From: an uncultured Clostridia bacterium
Lineage (GTDB): Bacteria > Bacillota > Clostridia > Oscillospirales > Acutalibacteraceae
DNA: 8,379 nt
Reading direction: 5' to 3'
Assembly: GCA_947623215.1 (NCBI GenBank)
Contig: CANQGN010000061.1
Span: 1 to 8,379, forward strand
In this document: in pieces, positions 1 to 5,616 of the stretch
Numbering within the stretch: the first letter of the stretch is position 1
How the letters are laid out: the number at the start of each line of letters is the position of its first letter
The notes under the pieces: model-generated
What the model saw: the letters and a program-made list of their open reading frames with translations, nothing else
What the model was told of the DNA's origin: nothing
Databases searched by the model: none
Made by a program: the position numbers and the translations under genes

Positions 1-266
1 TCCGCCTCCGCCAGCTTCTCCTGCAGCATCTGCCTCCATTGAACCAGCTGGCTCCTATAAGCGTGCAGCTCGTCCGCCGGGGTTTCGCGCAGCAGTCGGG
101 CCAAGGTTTCGTTTACCGCCGGCGGGGGCGGCACGTTGGGGTTGCCCAGGCTAAAATCAAACACCTTGTCGGGGCCGATTTCCGCCTTGCGGCGATTGCC
201 GTATTCAAACAGTTCGCGAATAACCGAACGCCTGGTGCCGAGGGCCAGCATTTCCGGTGCGACCAC
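1..266 (-). CDS. PLP-dependent aminotransferase (AspC-like), N-terminal part, cut by window edge
   Basis: Only the first 88 residues are in the window. Frame reading on the minus strand gives the N-terminal signature of the class I/II pyridoxal-phosphate aminotransferases common in Clostridia: RSVIRELFEYGNRRKAEIG, then VFDFSLGNPNVPPPPAVNET, then ELHAY. The SLGNPNVP stretch is the usual substrate-side loop of the family. The catalytic lysine lies outside the window, so the substrate cannot be given. I chose the GTG at 264-266 because AGAAGG at 275-280 sits 8 bases upstream; the ATG at 249-251 is in frame but has no good ribosome site, and the ATG at 271-273 is out of frame. Odd point: after HAY (residues 68-70) the family usually has a T-S-x-x-G-D type segment, but here it reads RSQLVQW, about two residues short and without the glycine. 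This may be divergence or a small indel. Family call is firm; exact enzyme unknown. Confidence 0.8.
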   Translation of the reverse strand, partial: MVAPEMLALGTRRSVIRELFEYGNRRKAEIGPDKVFDFSLGNPNVPPPPAVNETLARLLRETPADELHAYRSQLVQWRQMLQEKLAEA

Positions 267-314
267 GTTGCATTCCTTCTCTCCCAAATATACTCGCATA
301 ATTATACGCCTACC

Positions 315-343
315 ATTATACCGTTTTTGCCGCCCGATTACAA
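315..343 (-). promoter_or_regulatory. Sigma-A-type promoter of the aminotransferase gene
   Basis: On the minus strand, TTGTAA (338-343) and a perfect TATAAT (315-320) are separated by exactly 17 bp. Transcription would begin near 308, giving a leader of about 42 nt before the GTG at 266. A second TATAAT at 301-306 has no matching -35 box. Confidence 0.75.
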
Positions 344-354
344 GCGCTATTTAC

Positions 355-392
355 AAAAAAATGGCGGGCAAAGAGGGAAAGGGCAGCCCGCC
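355..392 (-). terminator. Rho-independent terminator of sigK
   Basis: On the minus strand, GGCGGGC (386-392) and GCCCGCC (363-369) form a perfect 7-bp GC stem with a 16-nt loop, followed by A and then seven T (355-361 read as A on the plus strand: the run is ATTTTTTT on the transcript). It begins 15 bases after the sigK stop and separates sigK from the aminotransferase promoter. Confidence 0.85.
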
Positions 393-406
393 GCTTTATT
401 TTGGCG

Positions 407-1105
407 TTACCGGGGCGGGCGGCGCAAATAAGCCGCCCGAATTTTCTCCAGCGCCCGTTTTTCTATGCGCGAAACGTAGGAGCGCGAAATGCCGAGCTCT
501 TTCGCCAGCTCCAGCTGGGTTTGCGCTTTTTGCCCAAACAGACCGTAGCGGGCGGTGAGAATGTGCCGCTCGGTTTCGGTTAAGGCGGCTTTTAAGTGCT
601 CGCTTAGGTGCTCGGCCTTCATTTTTAAGTCAATCTGGTCGGCAATGTTGGGTTCTTCGGCTATTACGTCCAGCAGCGTTAAGGGGTTGCCCTCGGCGTC
701 AAAGTCTATGGGTTCGTTAAACAGCACGTCGCCCGCCCGCTTGCGGTCGGCCCGCAGGGCCATTAAAATTTCGTTTTCGATGCAGCGCGAGGCGTAGGTG
801 ACCAGCTTAATGTTTTTGGCGGGGTTAAAGGTGTCTACCCCCTTGATGAGTCCAATGGTGCCAATGGAGATTAAATCCTCCTGCTCTTTGCCGCAGGCGT
901 AGTATTTTTTTACAATGTGCGCCACCAGCCGCAAATTGTGCAAAATCAGCTGTTCCCGCGCGGCCTTGTCTCCTTTGGCATGGCGGGCGAGCAGCTGCCC
1001 CTCCTCCGCCGCCGAAAGCGGGCGGGGAAAAGAGCTTTTGGGGTTGACGTGCAGCAGAAAAAAGGCGACTTGAAAGAGTCCTAAAGACAGCAGGGTTCCC
1101 AGCAT
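407..1105 (-). CDS. sigK: RNA polymerase sporulation sigma factor SigK (intact)
   Basis: Late mother-cell sigma factor that drives coat and cortex maturation genes. The 232-residue product has region 2 (about residues 57-125), with [32 protein letters not shown] and [12 protein letters not shown], and a region 4 helix-turn-helix at 198-220 with AKELGISRSYVSRIEKRALE, which is the SigK form (SRSYVSRIEKRAL) and differs from SigE ([13 protein letters not shown]). Length is close to the 241 residues of B. subtilis SigK. Residues 1-20 are hydrophobic (LLSLGLFQVAFFLLHV) and align with the B. subtilis pro-sequence, so the product is probably made as an inactive membrane-bound pro-SigK needing SpoIVFB-type cleavage. 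The reading frame is continuous, with no skin-type element. The start ATG (1103-1105) has GGAGG at 1114-1118, 8 bases upstream. It is divergent from the PBP gene and is likely a single-gene transcript. Confidence 0.95.
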   Translation of the reverse strand: MLGTLLSLGLFQVAFFLLHVNPKSSFPRPLSAAEEGQLLARHAKGDKAAREQLILHNLRLVAHIVKKYYACGKEQEDLISIGTIGLIKGVDTFNPAKNIKLVTYASRCIENEILMALRADRKRAGDVLFNEPIDFDAEGNPLTLLDVIAEEPNIADQIDLKMKAEHLSEHLKAALTETERHILTARYGLFGQKAQTQLELAKELGISRSYVSRIEKRALEKIRAAYLRRPPR

Positions 1106-1125
1106 ACGGCATTCCTCCCGCCCCC

Positions 1126-1133
1126 ATTATATG
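1126..1133 (-). promoter_or_regulatory. Candidate -10 element upstream of sigK
   Basis: The minus strand reads CATATAAT here. It fits a sigma-A -10 box (TATAAT) and also resembles the SigE-type -10 (CATACAAT-like), which would fit the known SigE dependence of sigK. No good -35 for either sigma is visible in the GC-rich sequence upstream (weak GGCAAA for sigma A), and the implied start near 1119-1120 leaves a leader of only about 15 nt, so this is tentative. Confidence 0.35.
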
Positions 1134-1185
1134 GCGGCGGCGGGGGCGGTTTGCCAGTCCTGCGGCAATGGTTAAAAATTTGTTA

Positions 1186-1214
1186 CTGTTATTTTCTGGC
1201 AAACGTGCTATAAT
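1186..1214 (+). promoter_or_regulatory. Extended -10 promoter for the class A PBP gene
   Basis: TGCTATAAT at 1206-1214 is a perfect extended -10 (TGnTATAAT). The -35 is poor (CTGTTA at 1186-1191 with a 17-bp spacer), as is usual for promoters carried by the TGn motif. Start would be near 1220-1221, leaving a leader of about 83 nt before the ATG at 1304. This looks like a vegetative sigma-A promoter. Confidence 0.65.
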
Positions 1215-1247
1215 AAAGGGTGCCGCGCGGCGCGCTACCACCCTTTT
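1215..1247 (+). other. GC-rich inverted repeat at the transcript start of the PBP gene
   Basis: AAAGGGTG (1215-1222) pairs with CACCCTTT (1239-1246), with the self-complementary GCCGCGCGGC between them, and T-rich TTTTATT follows (1244-1250). In shape it is a terminator-like hairpin, but it lies right at the predicted transcription start, so RNA starting at 1220-1221 would contain only part of the left arm. It could act as a 5' protective hairpin, an early attenuator, or an operator. Confidence 0.4.
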
Positions 1248-1303
1248 ATTCCCCTTTATGCAACCCCCCGCCCGGCCATTCAAGCCGAAAAGGAGAGAAT
1301 ACC

Positions 1304-3724
1304 ATGGCTTCTTTTGACGACGAAAAAGACATATACAGCGATTCGGGCGAAAGCGACCCCTGGAACGCCGATTCTTTGCTGGAGGATTCGGAAAACGATA
1401 TTTTTTCTTCCTCTGACCACCTGGTGCACAGCCGCCTGCCGGGCGACCCGCTGGCAGACGAGGGAGAGGACGACCCCTTTGCCCCCCCAAAAAAGAAAAA
1501 GAAGAAAAAACGCACCGCCGGGCGCATTGTCGGCCGGGTGGCGCTTTCTCTATTGCTGGTGCTGGTGCTGGCCGGCAGCATGGTAGTAGGGGCGGTGGGC
1601 ATTTACATTACCGCCTTTGTAGACGATGAGATTGACTTTGACCTCAACAATTTGCAGCTGCACTACACCACGCTGGTTTACGCGCGCGACAGCAAAGACC
1701 AGTGGCAAGAGGTAGCCAACCTGCACGGCACCGAAAACCGCGTGTGGGTCGACTACAGCGAGTTTTCGCCCTATTTGCCCAACGCCATTGTGGCCATAGA
1801 GGACAAGCGCTTTTACGACCACGAAGGGGTAGACTGGAAGCGTACCTTCTCTGCCTTTTTAAACACCTTTATCGTCAACCTCTACGGTGGCACGCAGGGC
1901 GGGTCTACCATTACCCAGCAGCTGGTGAAAAACTTGACCGGCGACGACGAGCAAACCGCCGGGCGCAAGGTGCAGGAGATTGTGCGCGCCCGCAATTTAG
2001 AGAGTCAGTACCCCAAATCTACCATTTTGGAGTGCTACATTAACACCGTGCACTTTGGCAACGGCTGCGACGGAATAGAGACCGCCGCCGCCTACTACTT
2101 TGGCAAAGACGCAAGCGAGCTCACCTTGCTGGAGTGCGCCTCCCTTGCCGCCACCATTCAGTCGCCCAGCACCAAAAACCCCATAGACGGGCCGGAAGAA
2201 AACAAAGAACGCCGCGAAATTTGCCTTTCCATTATGCTGGAGGAAGGGTCGATTACCAAAGAGGAATACGACGCGGCCATGGCCGATACCTTAAAGGTGA
2301 AAAAACATTCTTCTGATAATGAAAACAAGGGAGAAAACGCCAAAAAGGTCAACAGCTATTTTATTGATACCCTCATAGAAGACGTAATAGCCGACTTAAT
2401 GAAAGAAACCGGCTGCACCTACGACGAGGCCGAGCAGAAAATTTACTCCGGCGGCTACCGCATTTATTCCAGCTTGAATCAGGAGGTACAGTCTACGCTG
2501 GAAGAAACCTTTGCCGACCCCGACAATTTTCCCGAAAATTACGAGGGCAAGCGGGCGCAGTCGGCCCAAACGGTAATGGACTACACCGGCCACATTGTGG
2601 GCATTGTGGGGGGCGTAGGCAAAAAAACGACCGACCGCTCGCTCAACCGCGCCTACCAGTCTACCCGACAGCCGGGGTCCAGCATTAAGCCCCTTTCGGT
2701 TTACGGCCCGGCGATTGAGTATAACCTGCTCACCTATTCCAGCCTCATTCACGACTACCACTTGCAGCTCTCGAACGGCGACTACTACCCCAAGGCCTCC
2801 GGTTCGGGCGGGTATGTGATTACCCAGTACGCGGTGCAGCAGTCGCTCAACGCGCCCGCCGTGCGGGTGTGCAATAAGCTGAGCCCCGAGAAGAGCTTTG
2901 AATTTTTGAAAAAGCGGTTTGGCATTTCTACCATTGTAGAAAGCGAAAAGGGGAGCGACGGCAAGGTCATTTCAGACATCACCCTTTCTGCCATGGCGCT
3001 GGGCGGCATGTGCCACGGCGTTACGGTTACCGAAATGACCGCCGCCTACGCCGCCTTTGGCAATTTGGGGCTTTACTACGCCCCCTCTACCTACTACGCG
3101 GTCTACGACACCTTCGGCGAGCTGGTATTACAGCACCAGACCACCGGCGCACAGGTCATCAGCCCCGAGACCGCCAACGTAATGAACCGCATATTGCAAA
3201 CGGTGGTAACCGGCGGTACCGGCGGCGCGGCCGCCATTGGCGACTGGCCCATTTTCGGCAAAACCGGCACGACCGATAACAAGCACGACTGCTGGTTTGC
3301 CGGCGGCACCCCCTACTACGTAAGCGTGGTGTGGTGCGGTTATGACAGCGACGACGACCTGCCGGGCGGCGCCAACCCCGCGCCGGAAATTTGGCGCCGA
3401 AGTATGAAGCAGATTATGGAAGACAAAGAACCCTGCGACTTTAACCAAACCGAGGCCGTTACCTACCAGCGCTACTGCACCTCTTCCGGCGAGGTGGCTA
3501 CCGAAAATTGTTCCGACACCGCCTACGGCTACTTTAAGCAGTCATACCTGCCCCCCTGCACCACCCACGGCGGTTCGGTGATAACCGGCGGCAGCCAGCC
3601 GGAACCCTACGGCGGCAAGTTTGCCTCTATTGCCCAAAAGCCCATTCCGGAACCGGACGACTGGCGCCCCGCCGCCGCAAAAGACAAGCAGACGAGCAGC
3701 AAAGAGCAAAAGGAAGAAGAATAG
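1304..3724 (+). CDS. Class A penicillin-binding protein (PBP1A-type transglycosylase/transpeptidase)
   Basis: Bifunctional peptidoglycan synthase of 806 residues, anchored in the membrane with both catalytic domains outside. Order: acidic cytoplasmic tail (1-62), lysine run at 63-70, one membrane segment (about 77-104), GT51 transglycosylase (about 150-330) with catalytic Glu166 in AIEDKRFYDHEGVDW, then GGSTITQQLVKN (199-210), RKVQEIVRA and ECYINTVHFGNG. The transpeptidase (about 415-690) has the nucleophile Ser459 in GSSIKP (SxxK 459-462), SLN at 514-516 and KTGT at 653-656. The C-terminal tail has several cysteines (near CTSSGEVATENC and PPCTTHGG) and ends in a charged, Glu/Lys-rich stretch. 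All key residues are present. The ATG at 1304 has AGGAGA at 1291-1296, 7 bases upstream; an in-frame earlier start at 1220 has no ribosome site and would begin at the transcript start. It sits between sigK and spoIIGA, but nothing in it proves a sporulation role. It could be named ponA/pbp1A-like; no symbol is assigned. Confidence 0.95.
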   Translation: MASFDDEKDIYSDSGESDPWNADSLLEDSENDIFSSSDHLVHSRLPGDPLADEGEDDPFAPPKKKKKKKRTAGRIVGRVALSLLLVLVLAGSMVVGAVGIYITAFVDDEIDFDLNNLQLHYTTLVYARDSKDQWQEVANLHGTENRVWVDYSEFSPYLPNAIVAIEDKRFYDHEGVDWKRTFSAFLNTFIVNLYGGTQGGSTITQQLVKNLTGDDEQTAGRKVQEIVRARNLESQYPKSTILECYINTVHFGNGCDGIETAAAYYFGKDASELTLLECASLAATIQSPSTKNPIDGPEENKERREICLSIMLEEGSITKEEYDAAMADTLKVKKHSSDNENKGENAKKVNSYFIDTLIEDVIADLMKETGCTYDEAEQKIYSGGYRIYSSLNQEVQSTLEETFADPDNFPENYEGKRAQSAQTVMDYTGHIVGIVGGVGKKTTDRSLNRAYQSTRQPGSSIKPLSVYGPAIEYNLLTYSSLIHDYHLQLSNGDYYPKASGSGGYVITQYAVQQSLNAPAVRVCNKLSPEKSFEFLKKRFGISTIVESEKGSDGKVISDITLSAMALGGMCHGVTVTEMTAAYAAFGNLGLYYAPSTYYAVYDTFGELVLQHQTTGAQVISPETANVMNRILQTVVTGGTGGAAAIGDWPIFGKTGTTDNKHDCWFAGGTPYYVSVVWCGYDSDDDLPGGANPAPEIWRRSMKQIMEDKEPCDFNQTEAVTYQRYCTSSGEVATENCSDTAYGYFKQSYLPPCTTHGGSVITGGSQPEPYGGKFASIAQKPIPEPDDWRPAAAKDKQTSSKEQKEEE

Positions 3725-3732
3725 GCCGCAAA

Positions 3733-3802
3733 AAAGCGACAAAATGCCCTTCTTCACACCCCCCGAAAGCGACAAACTTCCGTCGCCTTCGGGGGGTATA
3801 CT
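3733..3802 (+). promoter_or_regulatory. Probable Spo0A-controlled spoIIG promoter, 22-bp spacer
   Basis: TATACT (3797-3802) is a good -10 box; no fair -35 lies 16-18 bp upstream. GCGACA (3769-3774), matching TTGACA at four of six, lies with a 22-bp spacer, the unusual spacing known for the B. subtilis spoIIG promoter. GCGACA is inside AAAGCGACAAA (3766-3776), which is repeated exactly at 3733-3743, 33 bp (about three helical turns) upstream. Read in reverse, each copy contains TGTCGCT, a 5 of 7 match to the Spo0A box TGNCGAA. The predicted start is near 3809 and the downstream copy is centred near -38. Architecture is seen; Spo0A control is inferred. Confidence 0.55.
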
Positions 3803-3805
3803 TTT
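3758..3805 (+). terminator. Hairpin after the PBP gene, probable terminator
   Basis: A 16-bp stem (3758-3773 with 3782-3797, one A-C mismatch at 3768/3787) carries six consecutive C-G pairs at its base and an 8-nt loop, followed by a short T run (TATACTTTT). It starts 33 bases after the PBP stop and should stop PBP transcripts. The same bases form the -35/spacer/-10 region of the spoIIG promoter, so the two signals are overlaid. Confidence 0.65.
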
Positions 3806-3838
3806 GGTGGGGTAAAATAAGAGGGGAGGAATCGCCCC

Positions 3839-4801
3839 ATGCCGCCGCAAACCGTTTACGTAGACGTTCTGGTAGGTCTTAACCTCTTTGTGAATTACTT
3901 TTTGCTGCTGGCCACCGCCCGGCTTACCCACATGCCCTTTAAAGGGGGGCGGGGGCTGCTGGCCGCCTTTGCGCTGGCGCTCACGTCGTTAGTGGCGCTG
4001 GCCCCCACGCTGCCGCCGCTGGCCTCGCTCGCCTTTCGCCTTATTACGGCGGCCATGGGGGTGGTGCTGGCCTTTCGCTTCCCCGGCGGGTTGCCGTTTT
4101 TGCGGCTGTGCGGGGCGTTTTTTGCGGTCTCGTTTGCCTTTGGCGGCATTGCGCTGGCGGTGCAAACGCTGCTGCGCCCGCCGGGGCTGTACGTGCACAA
4201 CGGCGCGGTGTACGTGGCGCTTTCTCCCTTGCTGCTGGTGGTAAGCACCGTGGCGGCCTATTTGCTGGTGCTGGCGTTGCGGCGGTACTTTGGGCCGGAA
4301 CCGCCTTATGAGAAGCCGGTGGCGCTGCATTTGCAGCAGGGCGAGCGCACCGTAACGGTGCTCGCGAAGTTTGACAGCGGCTTTACGCTCTGCGATATAT
4401 ACGATGCTCACCCCGTTTTGCTGCTGTCGTCCGCTGCGGCGGAGCGGCTGCTGCTGCCGGAAGAAACGACCTATCGCCTGCTGCCCTATGAAACGGTAAA
4501 CGGCGGCGGATTTTTTCGCTCTGCCCTCTGCCGCGACTGCAGGGCAGAGTGGAAGGGCCGGGCGGTTTCGGTGTCTCCCTTAGTTACGGCGGTCTGCCCC
4601 CGCCCCCTCCCCCCGCCGGTAGAGGCGCTGTTTGGCCGAGAATTTTTAGAAAGGTTGGAACTTGGTTATGAAGCATCCAGCGATTGCCCTCTTCTTCCGC
4701 CGGCTGCGGCTGCGGCTGCTCGCCGCCCGCATCGACTACATACACGGCTCCGCCGCGCTGCCGCCGCCCTTAAAAAAGGAGCAGGAAAAGGCGCTCATTA
4801 A
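3839..4801 (+). CDS. spoIIGA: SpoIIGA, pro-SigE processing membrane peptidase
   Basis: Membrane aspartic-type protease that cleaves pro-SigE at the sporulation septum when signalled by SpoIIR from the forespore. The N-terminal half has about five membrane segments (near 6-29, 40-56, 61-79, 88-111 and 124-147), as in B. subtilis SpoIIGA. The soluble C-terminal half contains [11 protein letters not shown] (176-186), with Asp179 of the DSG motif matching the catalytic Asp183 of B. subtilis. GGGGAGG at 3823-3829 lies 9 bases before the ATG. It is the first gene of a spoIIGA-sigE operon. Odd point: the homologous part seems to end around EALFGREFL (262-270), yet the frame runs on for 44 further residues from Tyr277 inside sigE, giving an Ala/Arg/Lys-rich tail. 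That tail may be a real extension or the result of an indel near the gene's end. The family call rests on gene order, topology and the DSG motif. Confidence 0.9.
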   Translation: MPPQTVYVDVLVGLNLFVNYFLLLATARLTHMPFKGGRGLLAAFALALTSLVALAPTLPPLASLAFRLITAAMGVVLAFRFPGGLPFLRLCGAFFAVSFAFGGIALAVQTLLRPPGLYVHNGAVYVALSPLLLVVSTVAAYLLVLALRRYFGPEPPYEKPVALHLQQGERTVTVLAKFDSGFTLCDIYDAHPVLLLSSAAAERLLLPEETTYRLLPYETVNGGGFFRSALCRDCRAEWKGRAVSVSPLVTAVCPRPLPPPVEALFGREFLERLELGYEASSDCPLLPPAAAAAARRPHRLHTRLRRAAAALKKGAGKGAH

Positions 4802-5381
4802 CCGCCTGCGGTTGGGAGACGACAGCGTGCGCGAAATACTGATTACCCACAACCTGCGGCTGGTGGTGTACATTGCCCGCAAGTTTGACGCCGTAGGCGC
4901 GGGTATTGAAGATCTCATTTCCATTGGCACCATTGGGCTGATAAAGGCGGTCAACACCTTTTCGCCCGAAAAAAACATTAAGCTCGCCACCTATGCCTCC
5001 CGCTGCATTGAAAATGAAATTTTAATGTACATGCGCAAAACCTCGCCCCAAAAGGGGGAGCTTTCGCTGGACGAACCGCTCAACGTCGACTGGGACGGCA
5101 ACGAGCTGCTGCTCTCTGACGTGCTGGGCAGCGAGGCGGACGAGGTCGGCCGCGGGGTAGAGCAGGACGACGAGTTTCGCACCCTGCGGCGGGTGGTGGC
5201 GGGGCTGCCCGGCCGCGAGCGGGAGATTATGGAGCTGCGCTTCGGCCTGGCGGGCAAAGAAGAGCTCACCCAAAAGCAGGTGGCCGAAAAACTGGGCATT
5301 TCACAGTCTTACATTTCACGGTTGGAAAAGCGCATTATCGGTCGATTAAAAAAAGAGCTGGAAGCGCTTTCCGCCGGATAA
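4668..5381 (+). CDS. sigE: RNA polymerase sporulation sigma factor SigE (pro-SigE)
   Basis: Early mother-cell sigma factor. The 237-residue product has a basic, hydrophobic N-terminal pro-sequence (about 1-23, [15 protein letters not shown]), then [12 protein letters not shown], matching the B. subtilis junction YIGGSEALPPPL, so it should be made inactive and cut by SpoIIGA encoded just upstream. Region 2 (about 60-125) has [31 protein letters not shown] and [35 protein letters not shown] is characteristic of SigE; region 4 (about 200-225) has [16 protein letters not shown]. Start choice: ATG at 4668 gives the MK start seen in B. subtilis, with AGAAAGG (4648-4654) 13 bases away; a TTG at 4662, two codons upstream, is 7 bases from the same site and may be used instead. 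Translation is probably coupled to spoIIGA, which it overlaps by 134 bp. Confidence 0.95.
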   Translation: MKHPAIALFFRRLRLRLLAARIDYIHGSAALPPPLKKEQEKALINRLRLGDDSVREILITHNLRLVVYIARKFDAVGAGIEDLISIGTIGLIKAVNTFSPEKNIKLATYASRCIENEILMYMRKTSPQKGELSLDEPLNVDWDGNELLLSDVLGSEADEVGRGVEQDDEFRTLRRVVAGLPGREREIMELRFGLAGKEELTQKQVAEKLGISQSYISRLEKRIIGRLKKELEALSAG

Positions 5382-5417
5382 GCCGCCCCTTCTTTGCCCA
5401 TACTAACAGTGCGCCCG

Positions 5418-5475
5418 ACCGGAACGGGGAAAATCCCCCGTTTACCAACCGGCGAACGGGAGCAACCGGAACGGC
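5418..5475 (+). repeat. Three short direct repeats and a hairpin between sigE and sigG
   Basis: ACCGGAACGGG (5418-5428), ACCGGCGAACGGG (5448-5460) and ACCGGAACGGC (5465-5475) are near-identical copies with starts 30 and 17 bp apart. The first overlaps a perfect 7-bp hairpin, AACGGGG (5423-5429) with CCCCGTT (5436-5442) around a 6-nt loop. No T run follows, so this is not a terminator. No reading frame across the 5382-5616 gap looks coding. Possible roles are regulator binding or mRNA 3' structure; neither can be decided from sequence. Confidence 0.45.
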
Positions 5476-5482
5476 ATTCGGG

Positions 5483-5515
5483 GGCGGGGCAGCCGCCGAC
5501 GGCCGCCGCCTTTTT
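5483..5515 (+). terminator. Probable terminator of the spoIIGA-sigE operon
   Basis: GGCGG (5483-5487) pairs with CCGCC (5506-5510), and inside it GCCG (5492-5495) pairs with CGGC (5500-5503) around a CCGA loop; five T follow at once (5511-5515). The internal loop makes it imperfect, but a GC stem ending directly in a T run about 100 bases after the sigE stop fits a terminator, leaving sigG on its own transcript or on read-through. Confidence 0.55.
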
Positions 5516-5616
5516 GGGCGTCTTGTAACATTTGGCGGCGACAAAGTCGGTTTTTGCAAAAAACGAAAGGGCCAACCTCCCCGGGTGCCGTATCACGCAA
5601 CTGGGAGTGGGCGGCT

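Noticed and set aside
39..558. Plus-strand frames across the aminotransferase and the sigK 3' end
   Set aside because: They cross the minus-strand promoter and terminator and lack ribosome sites or recognisable motifs; the minus-strand reading gives the aminotransferase signature.
1220..1303. Upstream in-frame start for the PBP, adding 28 residues
   Set aside because: It would sit at the predicted transcription start with no ribosome site; the ATG at 1304 has AGGAGA at proper spacing.
825..1490. Long open frame on the minus strand across the sigK-PBP intergenic region
   Set aside because: It lies out of frame over sigK and the PBP start, is full of Arg/Gly/Pro low-complexity residues typical of GC-rich antisense frames, and matches no family.
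3895..4411. Antisense open frames opposite spoIIGA
   Set aside because: Basic, low-complexity products with no recognisable domain; explained by GC-rich codon bias of spoIIGA.
5516..5600. SigF/SigG-type promoter for sigG (TGCAAA at 5555-5560 as -35; GGCGACAAA as -10)
   Set aside because: Neither element has a partner at the right distance, so no promoter was annotated.
5554..5616. TTG start adding 21 residues to SigG
   Set aside because: No ribosome site, and the added residues do not resemble other SigG N-termini; GTG 5617 fits better.
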